Shown one piece after another: positions 16,473 to 24,593 of a stretch of DNA of 38,832 bases. The DNA lies in assembly GCA_937942165.1 (NCBI GenBank), contig CALDFW010000150.1, forward strand, positions 1 through 38,832, written 5' to 3'. The notes under the pieces were generated by a model. That model was not told the origin of the DNA, ran no database searches, and was given only the letters and a program-made list of their open reading frames with translations. The first letter of the stretch is position 1. Each line of letters opens with the position of its first letter. Source of the stretch: an uncultured bacterium (GTDB taxonomy: Bacteria > Latescibacterota > UBA2968 > UBA8231). The position numbers and the translations under genes are program-made.

Positions 16473-18815
16473 TCATTTTAACAGAAGCATTTTCTGTACT
16501 AGCATGGCTTCGGCGCTTTTCAAACACGCCAGGTACACGCCGCTAGCTACGCTGCGACCGTCGTCGTCCTGGCCATTCCACGCAACGCTGTAGACGCCTG
16601 CGCTCTGCGTTTGGTCTACAAGTGTACGCACTATTTGTCCACTCAGACTGTAGACGTCCAGCTGCACGGGGCCGTCGGCGTTGAGGCGATAGCGCAGCGT
16701 CGTCTGGGCGTTAAATGGATTTGGGTAGTTGGCCTCTAGTACAGCGTCCGTTGGCGTTGCCTGCTCGCCCGTTTCCCCGACGGCGGTGGGTTCGGTGACG
16801 GGGCGCTCGGCGACTAGCCGAACATCGTCGAGATAGAACGTGCCGCGCAAGCTGCCGACAATGCGCAGTGATTCAATGCGTTCACCTATCGGCAGCTTGT
16901 CCAGAGGTACCTCAACAATCTGCCAGTTCCGGTTTTCTAGGTCGACTTGGTCTAGAACGCTGAGCAGTTGGTTTGTTTGCCCGTTTACCGTGACCGAAAA
17001 AGAAGGACGAAATCCACTCTGCGTTTGACCCGGATGTATGGCAAAGCGCAGGGCGGTGTAGCCCGCTGGATCGATCGGTGTTTGCGGCAGCCATTCAATC
17101 GTGAATCCCGTCGCCATTACGCGCAGGGCCGCATTGCCTGCAAATGTCGTGTCGGTTTGGGTGCCGTCGAGCTCGGCGCTAAAGAGGGCGCCCTGATCCC
17201 AGCGTAGCACGTCGTCATATACGGCGTTATCGCGTTCGGGCAGCACGACGATAGAGCGCACGATCTGGTTGCGTTCGCCGGCTTGCTCTAGGGTGATGGT
17301 TATATCTTTGCGCCCATTTTCAGAGCCAGTGGCCACCTCTGCTTGCAGCCTGTAAGTCACGTCGTCGACCTGCTCAAGGGGAAACTCTGCAGGACCTCCA
17401 AAGGCGCTCAAGTCGGCAACGACGCGCACGGGTTGTCCGGCATCGGGTTGTCGAACAATGCGCAGCGTTGAGTTGATGCGCAGCGTCGCTCCTGCCAGCA
17501 ACTGCTCGGCGGGCGGGCTTTCCCACAGACCCTGTAAGGGACTGGCCTCAATGCGAAAAATCGCCTGCACGAAACGATCGCTCGTCAAATAGAGGTGGCC
17601 TCGTTCGTCGGTAATCAGGCCGACGGGCGTGCCCCAGAAATCATTGGTGTCTGGATTGGGTCTGAATCCCGTGATAAAGTCACCGACCCGCGCATTGGAG
17701 CCGTCCGGTTCGCTAAAGACAACGGATACCTTATAGCCGGGATCGTTGCCGAGGACTCCGGCGCGAAACGCAACAAACGCTGCGTTTTTGTACTGGGGCG
17801 GAAACTGGTCGTGCGTGTAAAAGTGCAGTGCCATTGGCGCCAGGTGGGCGGGAACGAGCGCGACGGGGCGCTCGACGCTAGCCACCAGCGCGCTGTCTCT
17901 GGCGGTGATGGGAAAGATCGAACTCTTATACTGCGATATGGAGAAGTCGACCCACTTTTGATAGCCGAAGGATAGCGGCCAGCCGTGGAACGAATTATCG
18001 GGGATGATGTTGATCCACTCTGGCGGCAGTGAGGCTCCCTCGCGGTCGTGTCCATTGCCCGCGGCCCAGACCTGACCCGTAACGGGGTGTAAGTCTATGC
18101 CGATGGCGTTGCGCAGCCCGCTGGCGTAGATGCGGCGTCCAGTGCCGTCGGCGTTAAACTGCAAGATGGTAGCGCGCTCTGGATCGTCTTCGCGGCACAG
18201 GTCGCAGCCGGAGCCGACCTGAAAATAGAGCTTCTCGTTTTGCTCGTCGAATACGAGACTGTGCGTGATGTGCTCCGAAGAGCGCCCCATAATGCCGGGC
18301 ACTTTGATAAAGTTTTCGCGCTCTTCGTAAAATCCGTCTCCATCGGCGTCGGACATTTTGTAGATCATGTCGTGATCGGCCACGTATAGATGGCCCTTGT
18401 AAAAGGCGATGCTGTGCGGCCAGAGAAAGTTATTAGCCGCCACGTATACGCTGTCGGCTCTACCGTCTCCATCTGGGTCTAAGAAGGCTAGCACTTCGCT
18501 TGTGCGCTCTGGATCGGGTGACCACTGACTCGTCCCTCGCGTGTGCATATTGGCCAGGTGCAATACCCCCTTCTCATCAAAGGCCATAAAGCGCGCTTTG
18601 TTAACCTTGTTAGAGAACAGCTTCACTTTAAATCCGGGCGGTAGATTGAGCGTGCGTCGGGGCAATCCCTCGACGGACACAGGCTGTAAATGCAGATCGA
18701 CTTTGGGCGTGAGATACACCTCGCCAGGTGGGTATTCGTTTTGTGCTATGGAAGGCGATACTCCGAATGCTAGGCAAACAAGCGCCACAACCAGTAGCGC
18801 GATCCATTTTTTCAT
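16473..18815 (-). CDS. Exported glucose/sorbosone-dehydrogenase-like beta-propeller with C-terminal sorting domain
   Basis: A 780-residue protein. MKKWIALLVVALVCLAFG...SIAQ is a signal peptide (about 1-25). Residues 50-425 form a propeller of the PQQ sugar dehydrogenase-like superfamily (TLNLPPGFKVKLFS, GSGCDLCREDDPERA, ASGLRNAIGIDLHP). A strand-rich linker (430-540), a jelly-roll-like carbohydrate-binding-type module (about 545-670, ending FYLDDVRLV) and a FlgD-like sorting tail (694-780, YPNPFNAQTTLRY...KMLLLK) follow. It is probably secreted and surface-anchored. Whether it oxidises sugars or binds PQQ is not certain. The frame continues 20 codons upstream, but the signal peptide fixes ATG 18815. 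A shorter paralogue lies directly upstream. Confidence 0.9.
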   Translation of the reverse strand: MKKWIALLVVALVCLAFGVSPSIAQNEYPPGEVYLTPKVDLHLQPVSVEGLPRRTLNLPPGFKVKLFSNKVNKARFMAFDEKGVLHLANMHTRGTSQWSPDPERTSEVLAFLDPDGDGRADSVYVAANNFLWPHSIAFYKGHLYVADHDMIYKMSDADGDGFYEERENFIKVPGIMGRSSEHITHSLVFDEQNEKLYFQVGSGCDLCREDDPERATILQFNADGTGRRIYASGLRNAIGIDLHPVTGQVWAAGNGHDREGASLPPEWINIIPDNSFHGWPLSFGYQKWVDFSISQYKSSIFPITARDSALVASVERPVALVPAHLAPMALHFYTHDQFPPQYKNAAFVAFRAGVLGNDPGYKVSVVFSEPDGSNARVGDFITGFRPNPDTNDFWGTPVGLITDERGHLYLTSDRFVQAIFRIEASPLQGLWESPPAEQLLAGATLRINSTLRIVRQPDAGQPVRVVADLSAFGGPAEFPLEQVDDVTYRLQAEVATGSENGRKDITITLEQAGERNQIVRSIVVLPERDNAVYDDVLRWDQGALFSAELDGTQTDTTFAGNAALRVMATGFTIEWLPQTPIDPAGYTALRFAIHPGQTQSGFRPSFSVTVNGQTNQLLSVLDQVDLENRNWQIVEVPLDKLPIGERIESLRIVGSLRGTFYLDDVRLVAERPVTEPTAVGETGEQATPTDAVLEANYPNPFNAQTTLRYRLNADGPVQLDVYSLSGQIVRTLVDQTQSAGVYSVAWNGQDDDGRSVASGVYLACLKSAEAMLVQKMLLLK

Positions 18816-18909
18816 GACACGTACTTTCTTTCCATTATGAGTCACCGGCCGTAAAACGGGCGCAACAAATCTCAATTAGAGACGCGTCTACGGCACGGCG
18901 GGTTAGGGT

Positions 18910-18942
18910 AAAAAACACAACTCATCGGTGGGCCAAACCGAT
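18910..18942 (-). terminator. Candidate terminator after the shorter propeller gene
   Basis: On the minus strand ATCGGT and ACCGAT form a 6-base stem (18924-18942) with a 7-base loop, followed about 8 bases later by six T. It is close downstream of the stop at 18952. The stem is short and the T run is not adjacent. Confidence 0.4.
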
Positions 18943-18951
18943 TTACTGACG

Positions 18952-20217
18952 CTATTGAGGATCGTACTCTATGCGGAAGATGCCCGGTGTTACCAGGTCG
19001 CTGCTCATATAGAGATATCCTTCGCTGTCCGTAACTAAACCCATGGGCGTAGCCCAGTAAAATCTTTCGTCCGGATCGGGCCGGAAGCCCGTCATAAAAT
19101 CGGCGATGCGCGCGTCCGTCCCGTCGGGATTGCTAAAGAGTACCGAGACCTTGTAGCCGGGATCAAAGCTGCTTCCCGTGCCGGCGTGGAACGCGATAAA
19201 GGCCGCGTTTTTATAGCGCTCGGGAAAGTGGTCATGCGTGTAAAAGTGTAGCCCCATGGGACCTAGGTGGGCATCCACCAGTACGGTTGGTCTTTGTACC
19301 TGCTCGACCAGCGCGCTGTCTTGCGCTGTGATGGGCAACATTTCCCGCGCATAGGTTGGATCGGAGAAATCGATCCAACTGCGATAGGCATAGGCAAAGG
19401 GCCAGCCGTGAAAAGTGTCCGGATGGATAATGCTGATCCATTCGGGGGGCAAGCTACGTCCTTCGCGGTCGTGCCCGTGTCCGGCAGCCCATAGTTGGCC
19501 TGTGATGGGATGGAGATCTAAGCCGACGGAGTTGCGTATTCCGCTGGCGTAGATGCGCCGCTCAGTGCCATCGGTATTAAACTGCAGTATCGTCGCCCGT
19601 TCTGGATCTTCTTCGCGACACAGATCGCAGCCGGATCCTACGTGGAGGTAGAGCTTTTCGTTTTGCTCGTCGAATCGGAGCGTGTGCGTTATGTGTTCGG
19701 ACGGACGGTTCATGATGCCCGGCACGCTGATGAGCCTCTCTCGCTCTTCGTAATATCCATCGCCGTCCCCGTCGTACATCTTGTAAATCGCGTCGTGATC
19801 AGCCACATACATATGGCCCTTATAGAAGGCGACGCTGTGCGGTAACTGCAGGTCATCGGCTGCTACGTATACGCGGTCTGCACGGCCATCTCGATCGGCG
19901 TCGGGCATGGCCAATACGGTTGCATCGCGCCACGGATCTTTGTGCCAGTAGCCGCTGCGTTGCGTGTTGAAGTTACCCACGTGTAGCACGTCGTTTTCGT
20001 CAAAGGCCATAAAGCGGGCATGGTTTACCTCGCCGCTGAAAAAGCGGACCTTAAAACCGGCCGGCAGGTTAAGCGTGCGTTCGGGCAGTCGGTCAACGGC
20101 GACTGGGTGCAATTCGAGATCAACGCGCGGCGTGTATTCAAACGTTCCGGGTGGATAGTCTTCGGCCATCAGATATTGGACCGCCATAAGACAGTAAAAG
20201 GGTAAAGAAAAACGCAT
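18952..20217 (-). CDS. Exported glucose/sorbosone-dehydrogenase-like beta-propeller, short paralogue
   Basis: A 421-residue paralogue of the propeller domain of the downstream protein, sharing long blocks: YPPGxxxxTPRVDLxLxPV, GSGCDLCREEDPERATILQF, WAAGHGHDREGRSLPPEW and HFYTHDHFPERYKNAAFIAF. It ends right after the propeller (IFRIEYDPQ) and lacks the linker, jelly-roll and sorting tail. The N-terminus MRFSLPFYCLMAVQYLMAEDYPPG looks like a short signal peptide, so it is probably periplasmic or secreted but not anchored the same way. The pair arose by tandem duplication. A CxxC (CDLC) is conserved in both, without the following His needed for c-type heme. Function as a sugar dehydrogenase is inferred from fold only. 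Confidence 0.88.
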   Translation of the reverse strand: MRFSLPFYCLMAVQYLMAEDYPPGTFEYTPRVDLELHPVAVDRLPERTLNLPAGFKVRFFSGEVNHARFMAFDENDVLHVGNFNTQRSGYWHKDPWRDATVLAMPDADRDGRADRVYVAADDLQLPHSVAFYKGHMYVADHDAIYKMYDGDGDGYYEERERLISVPGIMNRPSEHITHTLRFDEQNEKLYLHVGSGCDLCREEDPERATILQFNTDGTERRIYASGIRNSVGLDLHPITGQLWAAGHGHDREGRSLPPEWISIIHPDTFHGWPFAYAYRSWIDFSDPTYAREMLPITAQDSALVEQVQRPTVLVDAHLGPMGLHFYTHDHFPERYKNAAFIAFHAGTGSSFDPGYKVSVLFSNPDGTDARIADFMTGFRPDPDERFYWATPMGLVTDSEGYLYMSSDLVTPGIFRIEYDPQ

Positions 20218-20356
20218 GGTCTCTTTCTGAGTGTGGAAACCGGAAATTTGTCCCAGACATATAAACCTATGCAGGATAATCGTGTCGTCCAGTCTGCGCT
20301 AGGGTCGCATGTCGAATTTACCTATAGCCGACTTTCTATTGACTCGCTGACCGAAT

Positions 20357-20665
20357 ATGTTCTCATGTATGGAAGAGGAAGAGCCGTTTGTTCCCGAAGC
20401 GGTTGAGGTGCCCATTGACGGCACGCTTGATCTGCACACGTTTCAACCGCGCGAGCTAAAGACGCTTCTGCCTGACTACTTTCAGGCCTGCCGCGACAGG
20501 GGCATCTACAACGTGCGCGTCGTGCACGGCAAGGGAACGGGTGCACTGCGCCGTTCGGTGCATGCGCTGCTCGACCGCATGGAAGGGATCGAATCGTATC
20601 GCTTGGGGGGTATGGGAGAAGGGAGCTGGGGAGCGACGCTCGTCGTGCTCAAGTCCGAAGGTTAG
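20357..20665 (+). CDS. Smr-domain protein
   Basis: A 102-residue protein consisting essentially of one Smr (small MutS-related) domain: DLHTFQPRELKTLL (the LDLH motif) and VVHGKGTGALRRSVHALL (the HGxGxG motif), ending in GATLVVL. Smr domains bind or cut branched DNA or RNA; recent work on other members links them to collided-ribosome mRNA cleavage. There is an acidic N-terminal stretch MEEEEPFVPEAV. No clear ribosome site precedes the ATG at 20357 (an in-frame ATG at 20369 is possible). It is divergent from the propeller gene and overlaps the end of the PHP-like gene by 4 bases tail to tail. Confidence 0.88.
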   Translation: MFSCMEEEEPFVPEAVEVPIDGTLDLHTFQPRELKTLLPDYFQACRDRGIYNVRVVHGKGTGALRRSVHALLDRMEGIESYRLGGMGEGSWGATLVVLKSEG

Positions 20666-21789
20666 TCACCCGTGGTATGCTGAGATGCCAGTAGGATTGC
20701 CGAGGTTTGAAAAAGCTTGGTGCCGTCGCAGCCGGGATTGGGCCGACGTTGGCTCGCCGCCGTAATACGCAGTCGGATAAATCCACGCGCCTCAGCAGGT
20801 ACTTCAAACTCGAGCGCGTGTGTCCCGGCTTCAAGCGGACCAAATTCGCGTAGCACGGCAGAGGCTGCACCCGCGCGCAGGCAGCCGATGAGTTCGACCT
20901 GTTTGAGGGGCTCGCTGGCTTCAAGCGCGATCTGCCCGCTAGTCTGACCGCCGTTCCAGACTTGGCCGACTTGCGTATGGCCTAGGTGAAACGCGCTTAG
21001 ATTGAGCCAATGGCCTTGGGCCGCGTAGCTGCGTCCGGCACGCAGCGCCGACAGCAATTCGGCCGCACTGCGGGAGCCAGCTGGCACTCCGACAAGCGAA
21101 TGGTTGAATACGCCGAGCGGGTAGTCTGGCTGATAGCTCATCTTATGCACGTGAAAGTCCGAGTGGGCCAGCAGAGAAAGAGGACGCCCACCGCCGTAGA
21201 CGTGATCAGACAGGCCGCCGACGGCGCTGCCTGGATAAGTGAGCGGATCGAGTGTGGCTATGCTGGCGTGTAGCTGGTGGCCGTGCAACGCTTCCATCCC
21301 GGCAATGACGCATCCGTGATCGGCTTCGATGTAGCGGGCGACGGCCTGATGGGACCATTGGTTGGCCGCTGGGTGATTAAAAAAGAGCACCGGGCGCTCG
21401 TCGGCAGGCAGCGTCGCCAACGCGGCCAGCGCGCCCTCAGGCGTAGGCTCTCCGCCCGATCCAAGGCGATCGTGCGCCCGAGCGAAGGCATAGGCATTTT
21501 CTGCCTCGTTTGGTCCCACGGGAAAGATCAAGTTGGCGTGCACGCCGAGCGGGGCGTTCCACTCCATGCCAAAGAGTACCAGCTGTTCGGGTAAGAGCTG
21601 TCGCGCGCTCTCGACCATGCGGTGCTGTTCGAAGAATATCGGTTTTTGCGCATGGTTGCTCAGCGCGATGACGTCGAGGCGTTTGGCAGCCCCTTCGACG
21701 TATTTTTCTATCAGATCGTGGTTCTCGCAGTGGTTGTGCAGATCACAGCGCAGCCACTCAAGCCCTTCTTTTTCAGCGGAATTGTTCAT
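20662..21789 (-). CDS. PHP-like (CehA/McbA-type) metal-dependent hydrolase
   Basis: A 375-residue protein with PHP-family metal motifs: CDLHNH (His18, His20), ALSNH (His46), GMEWN (Glu76) and GVHANL (His84) in the N-terminal half, and HSDFHVH in the C-terminal half. Such enzymes are phosphoesterases or hydrolases of small carbamates. Residues about 275-370 look like a strand-rich appended domain (QVELIGCLRAG, GFIRLRITA). No signal peptide. The ATG at 21789 is chosen; a TTG at 21813 would add eight residues, and neither has a clear ribosome site. It is divergent from the shikimate-kinase-like gene. The substrate cannot be assigned. Confidence 0.8.
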   Translation of the reverse strand: MNNSAEKEGLEWLRCDLHNHCENHDLIEKYVEGAAKRLDVIALSNHAQKPIFFEQHRMVESARQLLPEQLVLFGMEWNAPLGVHANLIFPVGPNEAENAYAFARAHDRLGSGGEPTPEGALAALATLPADERPVLFFNHPAANQWSHQAVARYIEADHGCVIAGMEALHGHQLHASIATLDPLTYPGSAVGGLSDHVYGGGRPLSLLAHSDFHVHKMSYQPDYPLGVFNHSLVGVPAGSRSAAELLSALRAGRSYAAQGHWLNLSAFHLGHTQVGQVWNGGQTSGQIALEASEPLKQVELIGCLRAGAASAVLREFGPLEAGTHALEFEVPAEARGFIRLRITAASQRRPNPGCDGTKLFQTSAILLASQHTTGD

Positions 21790-21818
21790 GGGAGGGTTTA
21801 AGATAACGTCCAATTGTT

Positions 21819-21837
21819 ACAAAGGGGACTCCCTTGT
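21819..21837. other. Small hairpin in the divergent region between PHP-like and shikimate-kinase-like genes
   Basis: ACAA-A-GGG and CCCTTGT pair with a one-base bulge around a GACT loop, followed on the plus strand by TAAAAAAAC. It could be a regulatory element or operator; nothing else supports a function. Confidence 0.3.
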
Positions 21838-21864
21838 TAAAAAAACATCACATCGGTTAGTTTT

Positions 21865-22473
21865 ATGTCTATGTCAAACAGCAGCTATTACGATTATCAT
21901 CCGACCATCCAATTAGAGCGCCCAGTCGTTTTGGGGGGCATGCCCGGCACCCCCTACCGCGAAGTGGGACACTATCTAGCTTCGCTCACCGGGCTATCTA
22001 TCCTCGACTTGGACCGCTGGTTGGAGCATCAGGTCGGGAAGTCTCTGTGGGATTTCGTGCAGGCCGAGGGTGAGGAGGTGCTGCGGCAGAAAGAGTTTGA
22101 GTATCTCGATCGAGCTCTGGCCGCCCAGCCGCGCGGATTGCTCATCGTCAGCGAGGGCACCCTCGCCCAAGCCGCCAACCGAAGCAAAATTAGCGATTCG
22201 GCGGGCCTAGTCTATCTGTCTTCTGCGCCCACTGCCACGTATTGGCATGTGCGTCAACAGATTAGTGAACGAGGGCCGCGCTACCATCCGCACGTGCCGC
22301 AGCCTCTCACACATTTTGACGTACTGCGTCCTCTTTTCGAGGAACTGGACAGAGCGCAGGAGGACGCCGATCTCGTGCTGGCTATGGACAATCGCTCCGT
22401 GCAGGATGCCGTCGACGTGATTTTTGATGCACTACCCGGCTTGCACACCGCGCGTTCTGACGGAAGCGCGTAG
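21865..22473 (+). CDS. Shikimate-kinase-like protein lacking the P-loop lysine
   Basis: A 202-residue protein whose first 100 residues follow the shikimate kinase plan: strand, P-loop, helix (REVGHYLASLTGLSILDLDRWLE), then VGKSLWDFVQAEGEEVLRQKEFEYL. The substrate residues Asp48/Asp50 and Arg74 are in place. The ATP loop, which should read GxxGxGK(S/T), is GGMPGTPYR (24-32), so the lysine and Ser/Thr are gone. The glycine-rich GGG after the fourth strand is SEGTL. ATP-dependent phosphorylation is therefore unlikely. It may bind a shikimate-like ligand or have a regulatory or structural role. The ORF for the next gene begins near its end, so it may share a transcript with that gene and yceH. 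Confidence 0.78.
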   Translation: MSMSNSSYYDYHPTIQLERPVVLGGMPGTPYREVGHYLASLTGLSILDLDRWLEHQVGKSLWDFVQAEGEEVLRQKEFEYLDRALAAQPRGLLIVSEGTLAQAANRSKISDSAGLVYLSSAPTATYWHVRQQISERGPRYHPHVPQPLTHFDVLRPLFEELDRAQEDADLVLAMDNRSVQDAVDVIFDALPGLHTARSDGSA

Positions 22474-22477
22474 CGCC

Positions 22478-23095
22478 GTGGCCGAAGCGACGTACGCCTG
22501 TTCTTTTGCTACCGGGCAGTGGAACGCGGAAGATTGGCTGCCCGTGAGGAGCCCCCGCTGGACTTTCGAGGGGGCGTGGCTGCAGGAGGCGGATCACATT
22601 CGCAACAGCGTGCCGCTCGACGCGTCGCCAGCAGCGCTGCAGGGTGAGCGCGCCGGCGAGACATATGCTAGTATGTTGCACCGACATTCGGTCAAATCGT
22701 CGCTGCGCGTGCGTGCAGAGCTGTCTTTTGACGAGTGCATGGCGCCGTTGATTACCCTAGCAGCAGAGCCAGCTGAGGAGAGTGGAAGTGCGCGCGTATA
22801 TCGCGAGCACGTCGAGGTTGTCCTTTTTAATCAGGGGATTAACGTGTGGCACCACCGATGGACGGCTGAACGCGGTCCCTACTGGCACCGCGCGGCGTGG
22901 AGTCGTTTTTCTGCCGCAGCCGGTCGGCGCTATGTGCTCGAGGTTGAGCGCGTGGGTACAGATCTGACGGTGCGCTGTGCCGGATCTGTGCTGGGCGTGC
23001 GGCTAGCGCTGCCCGAAACTCTGTACGCGGGCATCACGGGCTGCGAAGGCACCAATCGCTTTTATCACTTTGCTATGTGGTCTGGAGGGCAATAG
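22478..23095 (+). CDS. Uncharacterised beta-sandwich-like protein
   Basis: A 205-residue protein I do not recognise with confidence. It is rich in aromatic residues and strands (DWLPVRSPRWTFEGAWLQEADHIRNSV, VEVVLFNQGINVWHHRW, RRYVLEVERVGTDLTVRC, LPETLYAGITGCEGTNRFYHFAMW), a pattern like concanavalin-type or carbohydrate-binding jelly rolls. It has no signal peptide in the form chosen. The frame is open back to an ATG at 22424 inside the shikimate-kinase-like gene; GTG 22478, just after that stop, is my preferred start although the ribosome site is weak. It ends 2 bases before yceH. It may bind or modify a saccharide, but that is only a fold-level guess. Confidence 0.65.
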   Translation: MAEATYACSFATGQWNAEDWLPVRSPRWTFEGAWLQEADHIRNSVPLDASPAALQGERAGETYASMLHRHSVKSSLRVRAELSFDECMAPLITLAAEPAEESGSARVYREHVEVVLFNQGINVWHHRWTAERGPYWHRAAWSRFSAAAGRRYVLEVERVGTDLTVRCAGSVLGVRLALPETLYAGITGCEGTNRFYHFAMWSGGQ

Positions 23096-23097
23096 AT

Positions 23098-23763
23098 ATG
23101 GAGGCGCTGCTGAACTCTGTAGAGGTGCGTGTGCTGGGTGCGCTTATTGAGAAAGAGATAACGACCCCCGAATACTACCCCCTGACGCTGAACAGCTTGA
23201 CGACGGCGTGCAACCAGAAATCTAATCGCGACCCCGTTGTGTCATTGGAAGAAAAGGCCGTAGTGCGCGCACTGGAAAGCCTGCGCGAAAAGGGCCTAGC
23301 GCGCCAGGTCTCAGGCGTGGACATGCGCGTGCCCAAACACTATCACCTCTTTGACGAAAAGATGGGTCTGACTCGCCCGCAGGTTGCTGCCCTGTGCGTG
23401 TTAATGCTGAGGGGTCCTCAGACCGTTGGTGAGATTCGAGGGCGCAGCGGTCGACTTTACGAGTTTGCTGGCTTGGAAGAGGTCGAGCGCGTTCTGGTAG
23501 AGACAGCGGAGCGGACTGAGGGTGCTCTGGTCGTGCAGCTAGCGCGCCAGCCCGGCCGCAAGGAATCGCGTTATGCGCATGTGTTAATGGGTGAACCGGA
23601 GGAAGGGGACGCTCAGACGGAGAGGCCCGTTGACGCGGCTGTCTTAGAAGTGCGCGCAGAAAACGAGCGCATTGCCGCCTTGGAAGAGCAGGTGAAGGCG
23701 CTGAGGGACGAACTAGCTGACGTGCGGAGTGCGTTCGCCCGATTCAAAGAACAGTTTGAGTAG
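23098..23763 (+). CDS. yceH: YceH family protein (DUF480)
   Basis: A 221-residue member of the YceH family, conserved winged-helix-like proteins of unknown role. Typical sequence blocks are VEVRVLGALIEKEITTPEYYPLTLNSL, CNQKSNRDPVVS, RPQVAALCVLMLRGPQTVGEIRGR and a C-terminal coiled coil (RIAALEEQVKALRDELADVRSAF). GGAGGG lies about 9 bases before the ATG at 23098; the frame is open to 23077, but that start overlaps the previous gene. It is the last gene of the plus-strand run starting at 21865 and converges with the response regulator at 23769 with a 5-base gap. Confidence 0.93.
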   Translation: MEALLNSVEVRVLGALIEKEITTPEYYPLTLNSLTTACNQKSNRDPVVSLEEKAVVRALESLREKGLARQVSGVDMRVPKHYHLFDEKMGLTRPQVAALCVLMLRGPQTVGEIRGRSGRLYEFAGLEEVERVLVETAERTEGALVVQLARQPGRKESRYAHVLMGEPEEGDAQTERPVDAAVLEVRAENERIAALEEQVKALRDELADVRSAFARFKEQFE

Positions 23764-23768
23764 CGCCT

Positions 23769-24512
23769 CTATTCAGCTGGGGGGTCTATTCGACTCTGCT
23801 GGCGGTGCTTGCGCGGAGAGACGCCCTTGACGATGCTGAAGACGCGGCTAAAGTGTTGCACGGTGGCAAAGCCCGTTTCCTCAGCGATACCGGCGATATC
23901 CATCTCCGTAGTTTCCAGTAAGTGCACGGCCCGCTTCAGGCGGAATGTGTGCAATAACTGGCGAAATGACTGGCCCGTGGCAGTCTGCACGCGAGAAGAA
24001 ACCTGGTCCATGCTCAAGCCGAGCGCCTCAGCCACGTCTTTCCGCGAGTTTATCTGCGTTGCATTCTTCTGTATGTGAGCCACGACGGGGTCGCGAGACA
24101 GCGGTTCGCTCTCTTCGCCCCCCTCGCGCTTCTTTTTTTCAAGCGCTTCTTCAATTCGACTGCGCAGATTGTCGGGGCCGAATGGCTTCTGGATATAATC
24201 TACAGCGCCTAGCTTCATCGCCTCAACGGCGGTGGACACGTCGCCCCCTCCCGTCACCATAATGACCAGTGCCCTACTGTCTGTTTTTTTCAAGCGCTGC
24301 AGGCATTCTATGCCGTCCATATAGGGCATGGAAACGTCGAGCAAAATTAGTTCGTAGGAGTTTGTCTGCGCCTTTTCTAGGGCCTGTAGCCCGTCTCCCG
24401 CTAAGTCTACCAGCATGCCGCTGTCGCTGAGGACGCGCTTGCAATACTGCAAAAAGAGCTCGTCGTCGTCGACTACTAAAATCGTGTGTTCGCCTGTGGG
24501 TTGAGTTTGCAT
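23769..24512 (-). CDS. Response regulator: receiver domain plus AraC-type DNA-binding domain (copy 1)
   Basis: A 247-residue transcription regulator. Residues 9-125 form a receiver domain with the acidic pocket VVDDDE, phosphorylation site Asp59 (LILLDVSMPYMDG), and the conserved Thr and Lys in VMVTGGG and YIQKPF. After a charged helix (EEALEKKKREGGEESE), residues about 150-240 carry two AraC-type helix-turn-helix units (VAEALGLSMDQVSSRVQ and IAEETGFATVQHFSRVFSIVKGVSPRKHR). It is the second gene of a tandem pair: 81 bases separate it from its paralogue, and their 3' ends are very similar at the DNA level. No sensor kinase lies in the window. Its target genes are unknown; the large exported-protein cluster beyond the paralogue is one candidate. 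Confidence 0.93.
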   Translation of the reverse strand: MQTQPTGEHTILVVDDDELFLQYCKRVLSDSGMLVDLAGDGLQALEKAQTNSYELILLDVSMPYMDGIECLQRLKKTDSRALVIMVTGGGDVSTAVEAMKLGAVDYIQKPFGPDNLRSRIEEALEKKKREGGEESEPLSRDPVVAHIQKNATQINSRKDVAEALGLSMDQVSSRVQTATGQSFRQLLHTFRLKRAVHLLETTEMDIAGIAEETGFATVQHFSRVFSIVKGVSPRKHRQQSRIDPPAE

Positions 24513-24593
24513 TCGTTCTATCCGGTTTTGCTTGTCGGGAAGCGGACAACCGTAAATCGGTCTACGGTTTGCGCTGCGAAATGCCCAACGGGG

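Noticed and set aside
18180-18215. CDLC in the propeller proteins as a c-type heme site
   Set aside because: A heme site needs CxxCH; here the residue after the second Cys is Arg.
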